Origin: Akkermansiaceae bacterium
GTDB lineage: Bacteria > Verrucomicrobiota > Verrucomicrobiia > Verrucomicrobiales > Akkermansiaceae
DNA length: 64,000 bases
Direction of reading: 5' to 3'
Assembly: GCA_018402445.1 (NCBI GenBank)
Contig: JAGYIT010000007.1
Span: forward strand, 930,001 to 994,000
Part shown: positions 51,319-60,998 of the stretch, piece after piece
Layout: every line of letters begins with the position of its first letter
Numbering within the stretch: position 1 is the first letter of the stretch
Translations under genes and position numbers: made by a program
Notes under the pieces: generated by a model
What the model was told of the DNA's origin: nothing
The model's input: only the letters and a program-made list of their open reading frames with translations
The model's database searches: none

Positions 51319-54300
51319 TTAGCGGAGGGTGATGTTGGCGTCGAGGTTGAGGAGGGCTTGGGCGAGGGCGGCGAAGGTCGCGATCTCGGTCTTGTCGAGG
51401 GCGGTGTCGGCGGGGGAATCGCCGATTTTGAGGAGGGCGTCGGCGTCGGAGGATTTCGAGGCGAAGAAGCCGCGCTGCTGGGTGATGAGTTCGAGGAGTA
51501 GGGGGAGATGCTCCGTGGTGGCATCGGCGCCGATCACATGGCGGTAAGCCCATTTCGCGCGGGTTTCGTCGGTCGCGCCGCCTTCCTTGATGATGCGCTC
51601 GCCGAGCTTGCGGGCGGCCTCGACGAATTGCGGGTCGTTGAGCATGACGAGGGATTGGAGGGGGGTATTGGTGGCGGTGCGGCGGGTCGAGCAGAACTCG
51701 CGGGTGGTGGAGTCGAAGAGCATCATGTTCGGCGGCGTGGTGGAGCGCCGCCAGAAGGTGTAGAGCGAGCGGCGGTAGAGGCCGGAGCCTTTGTCGGGGA
51801 CGTATTTCGGGAGGAAATTGTTGGTGTCTTTCCACATCGATCCGGCGGGCTGGTAGGGCTTGGTGGGCGGGCCGCCGATGGTTTCTGCGATGAGTCCGGA
51901 GAGGGCGAGGGCGGAGTCGCGGAGCATCTCGGCGGAAAGGCGGCGGGCGGGGCCGCGGGCGAGGAGGGTGTTGGCGGGATCGCGCTCGCGGAGTGCGGGG
52001 GAGGCTTTGGAATCCTGGCCGTAGGTGGCGGAGAGAACCATCTGTTTGATGGCGCGCTTATGATCCCAGCCGTGGTTCATCAGGTCGCGGGCTAGCCAAT
52101 CCAAGAGCTCCGGGTGGCTCGGGTGCGCGCCTTGCAGTCCGAAGTTGTCGGAGGTTGCGACGATGCCGGTGCCGAAAATTTCCTGCCAGACGCGGTTGAT
52201 CATGACGCGGGCGGTGAGCGGATGACCAGGCGAGGTGAGCCATTTCGAGTAGCCGAGACGGTCGCGCGGCTGGTCGGTGGGGAAGGGTGGGAGCCAGTCG
52301 GGGGTTTCGCGTTCCACCTTTTCGGTGGGCAGGGTGTAATCGCCGCGGGCGAGGATGTAGGCGGGAACGGGTTTCGCGGATTCGCGCATGGTGGGGATCT
52401 CGTGGACTCCCTTTTGCGCGTTGAGGTAGGCGCTGCGGGCGGCAGTGACTCCGGCGGCGAGCTTCCGGGCGGTCGGGTCGATGGCGGAGAAATGGTAATC
52501 GCGGAGGAGGGCGGGATCGGTGGTTTCGGAGAGGGATTTCCCGGAGTGGAGGGAAGCGACCTCGGCGGCGGTTATGGCGCGGAGGTGGACGTGGAAATCA
52601 TCGATCATGCCGCCGCGCAGGCCCGAGTCGCTGCCACGCGCGGCGATCCCGATCCGCCCGCCAATGGGCATGACGTTCGTGAGGCTGTCGCAGACGATTT
52701 CGGTTTCGGCGGGCACCCCGTTGAGGAACATTTTGAGGCCGTTGGCCTTGCGTGAGCCGTCGTTGGTGACGGTGACGTGCGTCCACTCGCCGGGCGGGAT
52801 GGTTTCCTGTGAGGAAATGGAGGCGGCGCAGCCGGGGAACTCGCGGGCGAGCGTCCAGCGGAGGCGACCTTCCATAATGACGAGCGAGTATCCCGAGTGG
52901 TTCACGCCGGATTCGGTGACGTTCGCGAAAACGATGGCGCGCGGATGGATCTCGGCGGGTTTGAGCCAGAGGCTGAAGGAGAACGGTTGGTCGGCGTGCT
53001 GGATGCCGAGGTTGGGGAGGGTGGTGACGCTGTCGCCGTTGGCGAGCAGGGCGTTGCCGTTTTTGCCGGGCGCGAGTTGGTTGGCGCCGAGATTGGCGTC
53101 GGCTTTTTCCCGGGCGGGATTTTTCAGGGATTTTTCCTCGAAGTCGATCCGGGCCACGAGGTCGGGCGAGGGGAAGTCGTCCGCCGCGGCGAGCCATTCC
53201 TGGAAACTTTTGTCCGAAGAGGCGATGTGGTCGGCGAGGGCGGTCTCGGCGGCGGAGATGTTTTTTCGGAGATCGCCAAGCTGGGTTTCCTGATCGGGTG
53301 TCGGGAGCAAAAGCGCGGGCTGGGCGGCGATGTTGCCTCTGACGTTGCCGCCCTGGAGCATGCCGTGTTCGTCGATGCTGTTGAAGAACGCGCCCATCGC
53401 GTAGTAATCCTTCGCGGAGATGGGGTCGTATTTATGATCGTGGCAGCGGGCGCACTCCATGGTGAGGGCCATGAATGCGGTGCCGACCGTATGGACGCGG
53501 TCGGCGATGCCTTCCTGGCGGTATTCCTCGGGGACGGAGCCGCCTTCGTTCGTCTTGCGGTGGACGCGGTTGAAGGCGGTGGCGAGTTTCTGCTGGCGGG
53601 TGGCGTCGGGCAACAGGTCGCCGGCGAGCTGGTGGGTGATGAAATCATCGAGCGACAGGTTGTCGTTAAAAGCGCGGATGACCCAATCGCGGTAGGGCCA
53701 CACGTGCGTATCGACATCGGCCTGATAGCCGGAGGAATCCGCATAGCGCGCGATATCGAGCCACGGGGTCGCCATGCGCTCGCCGAAGCGTGGCGAGGCG
53801 AGGAGGCGATCCACGACCGTTTCGCGCGCGGCCGGGGAACTGTCTGTTAGAAACGCGTCGATCTCCGGCTGGGTCGGCGGGAGGCCTGTTAGATCGAAGG
53901 TGACGCGGCGCATCCAGCGTTCGGGCGTGGCTTGAGGGCTGGGCGGGAGCTTTTCCTTTTCGAGGCGGGCGAGAATGAATGCGTCGATGGGGTTTTTCGC
54001 CCATGTATTGTCGGCGGTGTCCGGGAGGGAGATTTCCTCAGGCGGTGCGACGAAGGCCCAGTGCGCTTCGTATTCCGCGCCCTGTTCGACCCATTTCCTG
54101 ACGAGGTTCTTCTGCTCGTCGGTGAGCACCCGGTGGGATTTCGGCGGGGGCATGATCTCCTTGCGATCCGTGGAGAAAATGCGGATCAGCGCCTCGGACT
54201 CCGGCCGGATTTTCCGGATCCCATGCGAAGGCGTCGAGCGCGTCGGCGCGGATGTCGAGGCGCAGGTCCGCCTCCTGGTTGGCTTTGTCCGGGCCGTGGC

Positions 54301-54418
54301 AGAAGAAGCACTTGTCGGAAAGGATGGGAAGGATCTCGCGGGCGTAGGAAACCTTTTCCTCCGCCTCCGCGACCAAAGCGGCGGCGAGGGAGACAAGGAA
54401 AAGGGCGGGCGGTTTCAT
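51319..54418 (-). pseudogene. PSD1 / DUF1553 paralogue of the adjacent gene, frameshifted near its start
   Basis: This tandem paralogue has the same layout: a signal peptide (MKPPALFLVSLAAALVAEA), ILSDKCFFCHGPDKANQEAD, then in another frame ESEALIRIFSTDRKEIMPPP, DUF1549, LamG-like and DUF1553 to LNLDANITLR. One extra C in CCGGCCGG (54201-54208), compared with CCGGCGG in the neighbour, explains the shift. Downstream of it about 970 codons are open. Most of the protein is close to the neighbour, so the pair is a tandem duplication. The CxxCH motifs suggest covalent heme. Confidence 0.85.
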
Positions 54419-54467
54419 GCGACGGTAAGGCTACGGCTCAGGACGGTGCCGCTTTTCAATATCCGAT

Positions 54468-55337
54468 TTATGGGGCGGCCACCAGCTTTTCGCCGGTGGC
54501 GGGCGTCTTGAGGGTCGGCTCGCCGGTTAGGAGGCCGTGCTTCGCGAGAAATTTGTCCGCCTCGATGAGTGTGATCGTGCGCCATGGATCCTTGTTGAAA
54601 AAGCCGTGCGGCTGGCCTTCCGCGATATGGAGTTCGATGCTTTTGGTTTCGAGCTCCTTCCATTTCGCATGGGCGCTGTCCCAGCCTTTTTTCCATGTGT
54701 CCTTGTCGCCGAAGAAAACGACGGCGGGCGGCAGGTCGGCTTTCATGTGGTTGAGGATGTCGATCTCGGGATCCTTGTTGTCATCGGGCGCGAAGGCGGG
54801 GTTGAACCAGAGGTAGGCGACCACTTTCGTATCGATCTCCTTGGGATCGGCGGGGTCGTCTAGGCCGGGGTTCATGGTGGCCAGGGCGCTGATGTGGCCG
54901 CCCGCGCTGCCGCCGCCGGTGATGATGCGTTCGGGGTCGATGCCGAGTTCCGCGGCGTTCTGTTTGAACCACCGGATCGCGCTCTTCGCGTCGGTGACGC
55001 AGACGCGTTTTTTCGATTCGCCGGCGGGAAGTTTCGCGTCGCCTTTGCCGAGCATTTGGTATTCGGCGGTGGCGCAGACGAGGCCACGGCTGGCGAAGTA
55101 GGCGCAGGCGGCGTGGAATTGTGACAGATTACCGCCGGACCATCCGCCGCCGTGGAAAAGGATCATGCCAGGCACCTTAGATTTCGCGGGCTCATGGCCT
55201 TCCGGGAAAAAGATCTCCATCTTGCGCTCCTTGTCGGCCGAGGTCTTGTAGATGTAGGGCTTGCCGATCGGGCCGTCGAAGGCGGGAGCCTGTGCGGAGA
55301 AGGAGGCGACGAACAGGATGAGCAGGAGTTTTCTCAT
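54468..55337 (-). CDS. Secreted alpha/beta-hydrolase esterase
   Basis: The 289-residue protein has a signal peptide (MRKLLLILFVASFSAQAPA) and the BD-FAE/lipase-like pattern: GMILFHGGGWSGGNLSQFHA (HGGG oxyanion hole), ERIITGGGSAGGHISALATM (nucleophile in GGSAGG), PAVVFFGDKDTWKKGW (acid) and AEGQPHGFFNKD (His). Such esterases often remove acetyl groups from polysaccharide. It lies 49 bp upstream of the PSD1 pair on the same strand, which suggests a shared role in extracellular glycan use. Confidence 0.9.
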   Translation of the reverse strand: MRKLLLILFVASFSAQAPAFDGPIGKPYIYKTSADKERKMEIFFPEGHEPAKSKVPGMILFHGGGWSGGNLSQFHAACAYFASRGLVCATAEYQMLGKGDAKLPAGESKKRVCVTDAKSAIRWFKQNAAELGIDPERIITGGGSAGGHISALATMNPGLDDPADPKEIDTKVVAYLWFNPAFAPDDNKDPEIDILNHMKADLPPAVVFFGDKDTWKKGWDSAHAKWKELETKSIELHIAEGQPHGFFNKDPWRTITLIEADKFLAKHGLLTGEPTLKTPATGEKLVAAP

Positions 55338-55420
55338 AGTTTATGCCTTAGATACGTATCGTGGGAGAAGGATTATATCGCCAAAAATGACCTAACTTCT
55401 CAACTTGCAGCATAATAAGC

Positions 55421-55448
55421 TTGAATTTGATGCAATTTAGTGTAAAAT
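55421..55448 (+). promoter_or_regulatory. Predicted promoter of the VapBC-type operon
   Basis: TTGAAT (55421-55426) and TAAAAT (55443-55448) are spaced by 16 bp, and the antitoxin ATG is at 55457, so the leader would be only a few nucleotides. A palindrome GATACGTATC lies about 60 bp upstream. Confidence 0.45.
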
Positions 55449-55456
55449 ACCGCATC

Positions 55457-55684
55457 ATGAGAATCAGTGTGGACATCGATGAAGCGACTTTGAACGAAGT
55501 CATGGCCATGACTGGCGAGACCCGCAAAAGTCCTGCCTTATCAAAGGCCATCGTGGAATTCACCCGCCGCCGCAAGGCCAAGGAGTTCGGGCGCTTGATC
55601 CGAGAGAACTTTTTTGATTATCCGAACCCGGATTCCGAAAAGGCAGATCTTGCGAACCCCGTCCCACCGCTTTCCGCGGATTGA
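55457..55684 (+). CDS. VapB-type antitoxin
   Basis: The 75-residue product from ATG 55457 begins MRISVDIDEATLNEVMAMTG and continues ETRKSPALSKAIVEFTRRRK, the ribbon-helix-helix pattern of VapB (DUF2191-like) antitoxins. The C-terminal half (FDYPNPDSEKADLANPVPPL) is flexible and should bind the toxin. It is 3 bp upstream of the PIN toxin gene. Confidence 0.85.
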   Translation: MRISVDIDEATLNEVMAMTGETRKSPALSKAIVEFTRRRKAKEFGRLIRENFFDYPNPDSEKADLANPVPPLSAD

Positions 55685-55687
55685 GCC

Positions 55688-56107
55688 ATGGTGATGGTGG
55701 ATTCCTCCGCATGGATCGAGGGGTTCCGGCGCACCGGCGACCTCACGGTGAAACTCGCCCTCGAAGGTCTCTTGGAAGCCTACGAGGCGCAATGGTGCTC
55801 GCCGGTGCGGCTGGAAGTGATGGGAGGCGCGCGGCTCGCTGAGCGGGCGGTGCTTGGTAGGTATTTCTCGGTGATCCCGTATCGCCCGACCCGTGAGGAT
55901 GACTGGGAACGCGCGATCGTCCTCGCATGGCGGCTCCGAGAGGGCGGACTAACAGTTCCGTGGCTTGATGTGCTGATTGCGACCATCGCACTGCACGACA
56001 ACGTGCGGCTCTACGCGGTGGACGGACATTTCGCACAGATCGCACAACGCACCGGCCTGAAGCTCTACCGCCCGGATTACGGCGGGCAATTCCTGCCGGA
56101 GGATTGA
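55688..56107 (+). CDS. PIN-domain toxin (VapC family)
   Basis: The 139-residue protein has the PIN acidic residues: Asp in VMVDSSAWIEGFRR, Glu in CSPVRLEVMGGARLAE, Asp in VPWLDVLIATIAL and Asp in LYAVDGHFAQIAQR. VapC toxins are Mg2+-dependent RNases. The pair with the upstream VapB-like antitoxin forms a type II module. GTG at 55694 is an alternative start. A hydrolase and metabolic genes flank it without other mobile signs. Confidence 0.9.
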   Translation: MVMVDSSAWIEGFRRTGDLTVKLALEGLLEAYEAQWCSPVRLEVMGGARLAERAVLGRYFSVIPYRPTREDDWERAIVLAWRLREGGLTVPWLDVLIATIALHDNVRLYAVDGHFAQIAQRTGLKLYRPDYGGQFLPED

Positions 56108-56179
56108 GGGCGGGAGCTTTGTTCTCGCCAAGCGCATGGCTGGCGCGGAGGGTTTCACACGGCAAACGAATCATCCGAT

Positions 56180-57655
56180 ATGGCGACGAAAAAGAAACAG
56201 GTGGCGCGCGAACTCCTCTTCGGGGATTTCTGGGAATTCGATCCGGCTCCCGAGACGGCTCCCGCGGGCATCGCGGATCGCTACGGGTTGTTCATCGGCG
56301 GCGAGTTCGTGGCTCCGAAATCAAAGAAGTGGTTTGATTCCATCAGCCCGCGCGATGAGGCCAAGCTTTCCGAGATTGCTCTGGCCAATGAAGCCGATGT
56401 GGCCGCGGCCTATGCGGCGGCGGCGAAGGCTTTTCCGGCGTGGTCGAAGCTGCCGGGGGCGGAGCGTGGCAAGTATCTCTACCGCCTGGCGCGGCTGTTG
56501 CAGGATCGCGCGCGGGAGTTCGCGGTGGCGGAAACGCTCGACGGCGGCAAGCCGATCCGCGAGGCGCGCGACTTCGATGTGCCGATGGCCGCCGCGCATT
56601 TCTTCTACCACGCCGGCTGGGCGGACAAGCTGGAGTATGCCGCGCCGGGCCGCGACCTGCGCGCGCTGGGTGTCGTCGGCCAGGTGATCCCGTGGAATTT
56701 CCCGCTGCTGATGCTGGCGTGGAAACTCGCTCCCGCCCTCGCGCTCGGCAACACGGTGGTGCTCAAGCCCGCCGAGACCACCTCCATCACCGCGCTGAAA
56801 TTCGCTGAGCTAATCCGCGATGCGGGCTTACCGCCGGGCGTGGTGAACATCGTCACCGGCGCGGGCGAAACGGGCGCGGCTGTGGTGCGGCACAAGACGG
56901 CCGCGAAGATCGCTTTCACCGGCTCCACGGGTGTCGGGAAATGGATCCAGCGTGAGCTGGCGGGCACGGGGAAACGACTCACCCTTGAACTTGGCGGCAA
57001 GGGCGCGAACATCGTCTTCGAGGACGCGGCGATCGACCAGGCCGTCGAGGGCATCATCAACGGGATCTTTTTCAACCAGGGCCATGTCTGCTGCGCCGGG
57101 TCGCGGCTGCTGGTGCAGGAAAGCATCGAGTCCGAGGTGCTGCGGAAACTCAAGCTGCGCATGAAATCCCTCCGCACCGGCGATCCGCTCGACAAGAACA
57201 CCGACATCGGTGCGATCAACTCGAAGCGGCAATGGGAGCGCATCACCGAACTCGTCGAGGCCGGAGTGTCCGAGGGCGCGGAGATCCACCAGCCCGCCTG
57301 CGAGCTTCCGGAAAAGGGCTTCTATTTCGCGCCGACCCTGCTCTGCGGCGTCACCCAGAGCCACCGCGTGGTGAAGGAGGAAATCTTCGGCCCGGTGCTT
57401 TCCGTGCTCACTTTCCGCACGCCCGATGAGGCGGTGGAGAAAGCGAACAATACCGCCTACGGCCTCAGCGCGGGCGTGTGGACGGACAAGGGCTCGAAAT
57501 ACCTCGCCGTCGCCTCACAGCTCAAGGCCGGTGTGGTCTGGGGGAACTCCTTCAACAAATTCGACCCCACCTCACCCTTCGGCGGCTTCAAGGAATCCGG
57601 CTTCGGAAGGGAAGGGGGAAGGCAGGGCTTGTTGGAGTACGGGGAGCTGGAGTGA
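56180..57655 (+). CDS. NAD-dependent aldehyde dehydrogenase
   Basis: The 491-residue enzyme oxidises an aldehyde to the acid with NAD(P). Landmarks are VGQVIPWNFPLLMLAWKLAP, VVLKPAETTSITALKFAELI, AFTGSTGVGKWIQREL, LELGGKGANIVFEDA (catalytic Glu) and NQGHVCCAGSRLLVQ with the catalytic Cys, here preceded by a second Cys. The C-terminal PFGGFKESGFGREGG is standard. The N-terminus (residues 1-25) is basic then acidic and unusual. Substrate not determinable from context. Confidence 0.94.
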   Translation: MATKKKQVARELLFGDFWEFDPAPETAPAGIADRYGLFIGGEFVAPKSKKWFDSISPRDEAKLSEIALANEADVAAAYAAAAKAFPAWSKLPGAERGKYLYRLARLLQDRAREFAVAETLDGGKPIREARDFDVPMAAAHFFYHAGWADKLEYAAPGRDLRALGVVGQVIPWNFPLLMLAWKLAPALALGNTVVLKPAETTSITALKFAELIRDAGLPPGVVNIVTGAGETGAAVVRHKTAAKIAFTGSTGVGKWIQRELAGTGKRLTLELGGKGANIVFEDAAIDQAVEGIINGIFFNQGHVCCAGSRLLVQESIESEVLRKLKLRMKSLRTGDPLDKNTDIGAINSKRQWERITELVEAGVSEGAEIHQPACELPEKGFYFAPTLLCGVTQSHRVVKEEIFGPVLSVLTFRTPDEAVEKANNTAYGLSAGVWTDKGSKYLAVASQLKAGVVWGNSFNKFDPTSPFGGFKESGFGREGGRQGLLEYGELE

Positions 57656-57837
57656 GGGCTTCCCCGCAACGCGAGGATTCGCTGCCCATGACTGCGAGTT
57701 GACGATGGATGAGCGGACTCCACACCGGATGTCAGTTCCGGACGGCGGATCGCAACGGCACCGCCAACCGAGACGCAGGACGATTTCCGGTCATGCGCTG
57801 CGGTTGGATTCCTTCTGGATGCAGGTGCTCCTGTCGT

Positions 57838-58893
57838 TCACTTCCCAAGCAGGCTTTTCACCGTGGGCACGATCTCATCGAGTTCGCGGACGACGGTGAA
57901 ATCGCCTTCCCCGCACCATTCGTCGAGCAGCTCGATCAGGGGTGTCCAGAACCTCACGCCGCTGCTGTCCATGCGGTCGAAAACGACAACGGGTTTCCCC
58001 TCCATGCCAATCTTGGATTGGTGGCGGAAGATCATCAGCGCGAGCATTTCCTGCACGGTGCCGGCGCCTCCGGGGAAAATCACGAAGGCATCGGAGCGCT
58101 CGATCATGATCTCCATGCGGGTGTAGATGTCCGGCTTGAGCCAGAAGCTCGAAAGCCCGGCGGGCAAGCCCTCCAGCTCGATGATGTGGGGTACGTTCGA
58201 TCCGCCCGTCCAGCCGCCGGCGTCCACGGAGCCGCGCACGACCTCGCCCATGATCCCGGATTTTCCCGCACCCGAGACGCAGCCGAAACGGTTTTCCGCG
58301 AGGATTTTTCCAAGGGTGTAGCCGTCGTCCAGATAGTCCTGTTTCTCGATCGTCGCGGAGCAGAAGACGCAGACGTTGCCGAGGCTGTCCTCCGGCTCCG
58401 GGGTCTCGAAGGATTCGGTGGCGCTGTCACCCGTTCTCTCGCGCCCGACATCCGGCAAGCCCTTGCCGCGCGCGTTTTCCAACAGCTCGAAAACCTCCTC
58501 CACGCGCGCGGCCTCCAGCAGGTATTCGCGGGCGTTCTGTTTCACGGTGCCGAGGGCATTGAGGTGGTCGAGCAAGGTGTAGAGTTCCGTCCATGATCCG
58601 TCGGAATTGAGCAGCACGGTGGGCTTGCCATCGAGGTGACGGTCGAGCGTCTGGTAGCCGACGAAGACGGAGATGGCCTTGAACAGATCCTCCAGCGTCG
58701 CGCCGGGCGTGAACACGAAGGCGTCCGCCTCGATGATTTTCCGCTCGATGTTGGAGAGCGTGATGCGCTGGTCGCCGTTCGAGTTGTAGATGTCCCAGCC
58801 CTTGCTGAAAAGTTCGTAGAGCAGCCGCCCGCGGATCTCCCGGTTCGGATCCTTCTCGCCCTTCATCGTTCCCGCCAATCTTACTTTTGCCAT
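57838..58893 (-). CDS. LOG-family protein (nucleotide 5'-monophosphate nucleosidase-like)
   Basis: The 351-residue protein contains the LOG motif FPGGAGTVQEMLALMIFRHQ (PGGxGTxxE) and the preceding SGAGKSGIMGEVVRGSV. LOG proteins (lonely guy) cleave purine nucleoside monophosphates; some release cytokinins. The core is about 200 residues; here about 150 N-terminal residues form a second copy-like half (VFTPGATLEDLFKAISVFVG), similar to PpnN-type long LOG proteins. It is convergent with the aldehyde dehydrogenase gene and divergent from the deaminase gene. Confidence 0.87.
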   Translation of the reverse strand: MAKVRLAGTMKGEKDPNREIRGRLLYELFSKGWDIYNSNGDQRITLSNIERKIIEADAFVFTPGATLEDLFKAISVFVGYQTLDRHLDGKPTVLLNSDGSWTELYTLLDHLNALGTVKQNAREYLLEAARVEEVFELLENARGKGLPDVGRERTGDSATESFETPEPEDSLGNVCVFCSATIEKQDYLDDGYTLGKILAENRFGCVSGAGKSGIMGEVVRGSVDAGGWTGGSNVPHIIELEGLPAGLSSFWLKPDIYTRMEIMIERSDAFVIFPGGAGTVQEMLALMIFRHQSKIGMEGKPVVVFDRMDSSGVRFWTPLIELLDEWCGEGDFTVVRELDEIVPTVKSLLGK

Positions 58894-58970
58894 TTTTTCG
58901 TTCGTGTGGGTTTGTGCCGTGTCCCGCCGTTCGTCTGGACGCGGCGCTGCGGACTGTCGTATGATCCCCC

Positions 58971-59411
58971 ATGGACGAATTTCTGCAAGCCGCGGTTGAT
59001 GAAGCGATGGTGGGGCGCAACGAGGGCGGTATCCCCATCGGCAGCGTGATTGTCAGGGGCGGGGAAATCATCGCCCGCGGGCACAACCGGCGCGTCCAGA
59101 AAGACAGCGCCATCCTACACGGGGAGATGGACGCCTTGGAAAACCTGAAACGCCAGCCCGCCGGGATTTACCGGGAATGCACGCTCTACACCACCCTTTC
59201 GCCCTGCCCCATGTGCTCCGGCGCGATCCTGCTCTACGGTATCCCGCGTGTCGTCATCGGCGAGAACCGGACTTTCCTCGGAGCCGAGGAGCATCTCCGC
59301 GCCCACGGCGTGGAACTCACCGTCCTCGATGATCCCGCCTGCGTCCGGATGATGGAGGATTTCATCCGCGAAAACCCGAAACTCTGGAACGAGGATATCG
59401 GGGAAGAGTGA
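58971..59411 (+). CDS. Cytosine deaminase, yeast Fcy1 type
   Basis: The 146-residue zinc enzyme has HGEMDALENLKRQ (zinc His and catalytic Glu) and LYTTLSPCPMCSGAILLYGI (zinc Cys pair), the PCxxC deaminase fold. Much of the sequence parallels yeast cytosine deaminase: EGGIPIGSVIV near the N-terminus, RVQKDSAILHGE, IPRVVIGENRTF and the C-terminal NPKLWNEDIGEE. It probably converts cytosine to uracil in pyrimidine salvage rather than acting as tRNA deaminase TadA. It is divergent from the LOG gene by 77 bp. Confidence 0.85.
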   Translation: MDEFLQAAVDEAMVGRNEGGIPIGSVIVRGGEIIARGHNRRVQKDSAILHGEMDALENLKRQPAGIYRECTLYTTLSPCPMCSGAILLYGIPRVVIGENRTFLGAEEHLRAHGVELTVLDDPACVRMMEDFIRENPKLWNEDIGEE

Positions 59412-59494
59412 GGCGTCCGCCGCCGATCCAAGGGATTGGAGCGATTCCTCAAGCTAGCGATCTTCTTTCTAGGACGATGCGGGGGCGCTTCGCC

Positions 59495-60892
59495 TCAATG
59501 CCCCTGGTTTTTCTTTTTCGGCGGCTCCCATTCGCGGCGGGGGCGGGAGCGTATGGAGAAGATCACGGGGATGCCGGGAGCGGGGTGGGCGGCGCGGAAC
59601 TGGTTGGTGAGGTAAGCCTCGTAGGAGTCCTTCATCAGGTGCTTGTCGTTCACGAAAAGAACGAGCGTAGGCACCGGGATGACCGAGTATTTTTCGTTGA
59701 GCGCGGTGGTGGCGTAGAAAAGCTTCACACGCCTCGCCTTGTTGTCGGCGGGCGGCGGGTTTTTCTGGAAGGCGTCCTGCAGGATGCGGTTGAGCTTGCC
59801 TGTGCCGGGGATGTCTTGTGCGCCCTTCTTGATGGCGATCGCTTTCTTTAGGACGTGCTCGGTGGAGTCCCCGGTCTTTGCGGAGCACGCGACGAAGGGC
59901 GCATAGGCGAGGAAAAACAGCTCGCGCCGCACCTGCTCCTCGGCCTCCGCGACGCGCTCCTTGTAATCGGCTCCGGGGTGGAAGAGGTCGAACTTGTTGA
60001 GCACGATGAGGCACGGCTTTTTCTCCTCAAGGACGAGCTGCGCGATCTTGCGGTCCTGCGAGGAAATGCCGCCCGCGAGATCGATCACGAGCACGCAGAG
60101 ATCGGCGCGGCGTATCGCCTTTTCCGTGCGGATCGCGGAGAAGACCTCGACGGAGTTGTCGCGTTTCCCGCGAGGGCGCAGGCCGGCGGTGTCTATGAGG
60201 GTGAAATTCTCGCCGCTGAAGGAGTAGGGTAGATCGACCGCATCCCGCGTGGTTCCCGCGATTTCCGAAACGATGGTGCGCTTGTCCTTGAGGATCGCGT
60301 TGATGAGGGAGGATTTCCCGGCGTTCGGCTTGCCGATGATCGCGAGCTTGATGCCTACTTTCTCCGCCACCTCCATGCCCTCCTCTGCCTCGATGTGCAG
60401 GGGTGTGAGGACGGCGTCGATCTTCTCGATCAGCTCGCCGAAGTTGCGCCCGTGCTCCGCGGAAACAAAGACGCTGTCCGGCAGGCCAAGGCTGGTGAAA
60501 TCGGCGAAGGAGGATTCGTGCTTGTCGTGATCCACCTTGTTGAGCACGAGTAATACGGGCGGCGCGGCCTTGCGGAGTTTCTGCGCGAGCGCCTGGTCGA
60601 TGGAGGTCAGCCCTTCCTGGGCATCGACTAGGAAAAGGATGAGATCCGCCGTCTGCATCGCGATGTCTGCCTCGATGGCGACCTGCTCGCCGAAGCCGTC
60701 GTCGAGCGTGGCGCCAATGCCGCCGGTGTCGATGAGCGTGCAGGGATGCGCGGTGAGCGTGCACGGCGCGGCGATCCTGTCCCGCGTGACTCCGGGCTGG
60801 TCATGCACGATCGCGATCTTGCGACCGGCGAGGCGGTTGAAGAGGGCGGACTTCCCGACATTCGGGCGGCCTACGATGGCGACGGTGGGCAT
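59495..60892 (-). CDS. der: Ribosome biogenesis GTPase Der (EngA)
   Basis: Der assembles the 50S subunit and has two GTPase domains. The 465-residue product from ATG 60892 has the first domain VAIVGRPNVGKSALFNRLAG, LIDTGGIG and VLNKVDHD, and the second domain LAIIGKPNAGKSSLINAILK, FTLIDTAGLRPRGK and VLNKFDLF. It ends with a KH-like domain (HPAPGIPVIFSIRSRPRREW). Der proteins run about 440-490 residues. A frame upstream to 60952 has no homology. Confidence 0.96.
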   Translation of the reverse strand: MPTVAIVGRPNVGKSALFNRLAGRKIAIVHDQPGVTRDRIAAPCTLTAHPCTLIDTGGIGATLDDGFGEQVAIEADIAMQTADLILFLVDAQEGLTSIDQALAQKLRKAAPPVLLVLNKVDHDKHESSFADFTSLGLPDSVFVSAEHGRNFGELIEKIDAVLTPLHIEAEEGMEVAEKVGIKLAIIGKPNAGKSSLINAILKDKRTIVSEIAGTTRDAVDLPYSFSGENFTLIDTAGLRPRGKRDNSVEVFSAIRTEKAIRRADLCVLVIDLAGGISSQDRKIAQLVLEEKKPCLIVLNKFDLFHPGADYKERVAEAEEQVRRELFFLAYAPFVACSAKTGDSTEHVLKKAIAIKKGAQDIPGTGKLNRILQDAFQKNPPPADNKARRVKLFYATTALNEKYSVIPVPTLVLFVNDKHLMKDSYEAYLTNQFRAAHPAPGIPVIFSIRSRPRREWEPPKKKNQGH

Positions 60893-60998
60893 GAGGGCGC
60901 ATGAAAGGGCGGAAAACGGAAGAACGCAAGGTTTTGCGTGATACCGCCACATTGCCTCGGGAGCGGCATCGTTTGCGCCGCGCTGTTCGGTTGTGAGC

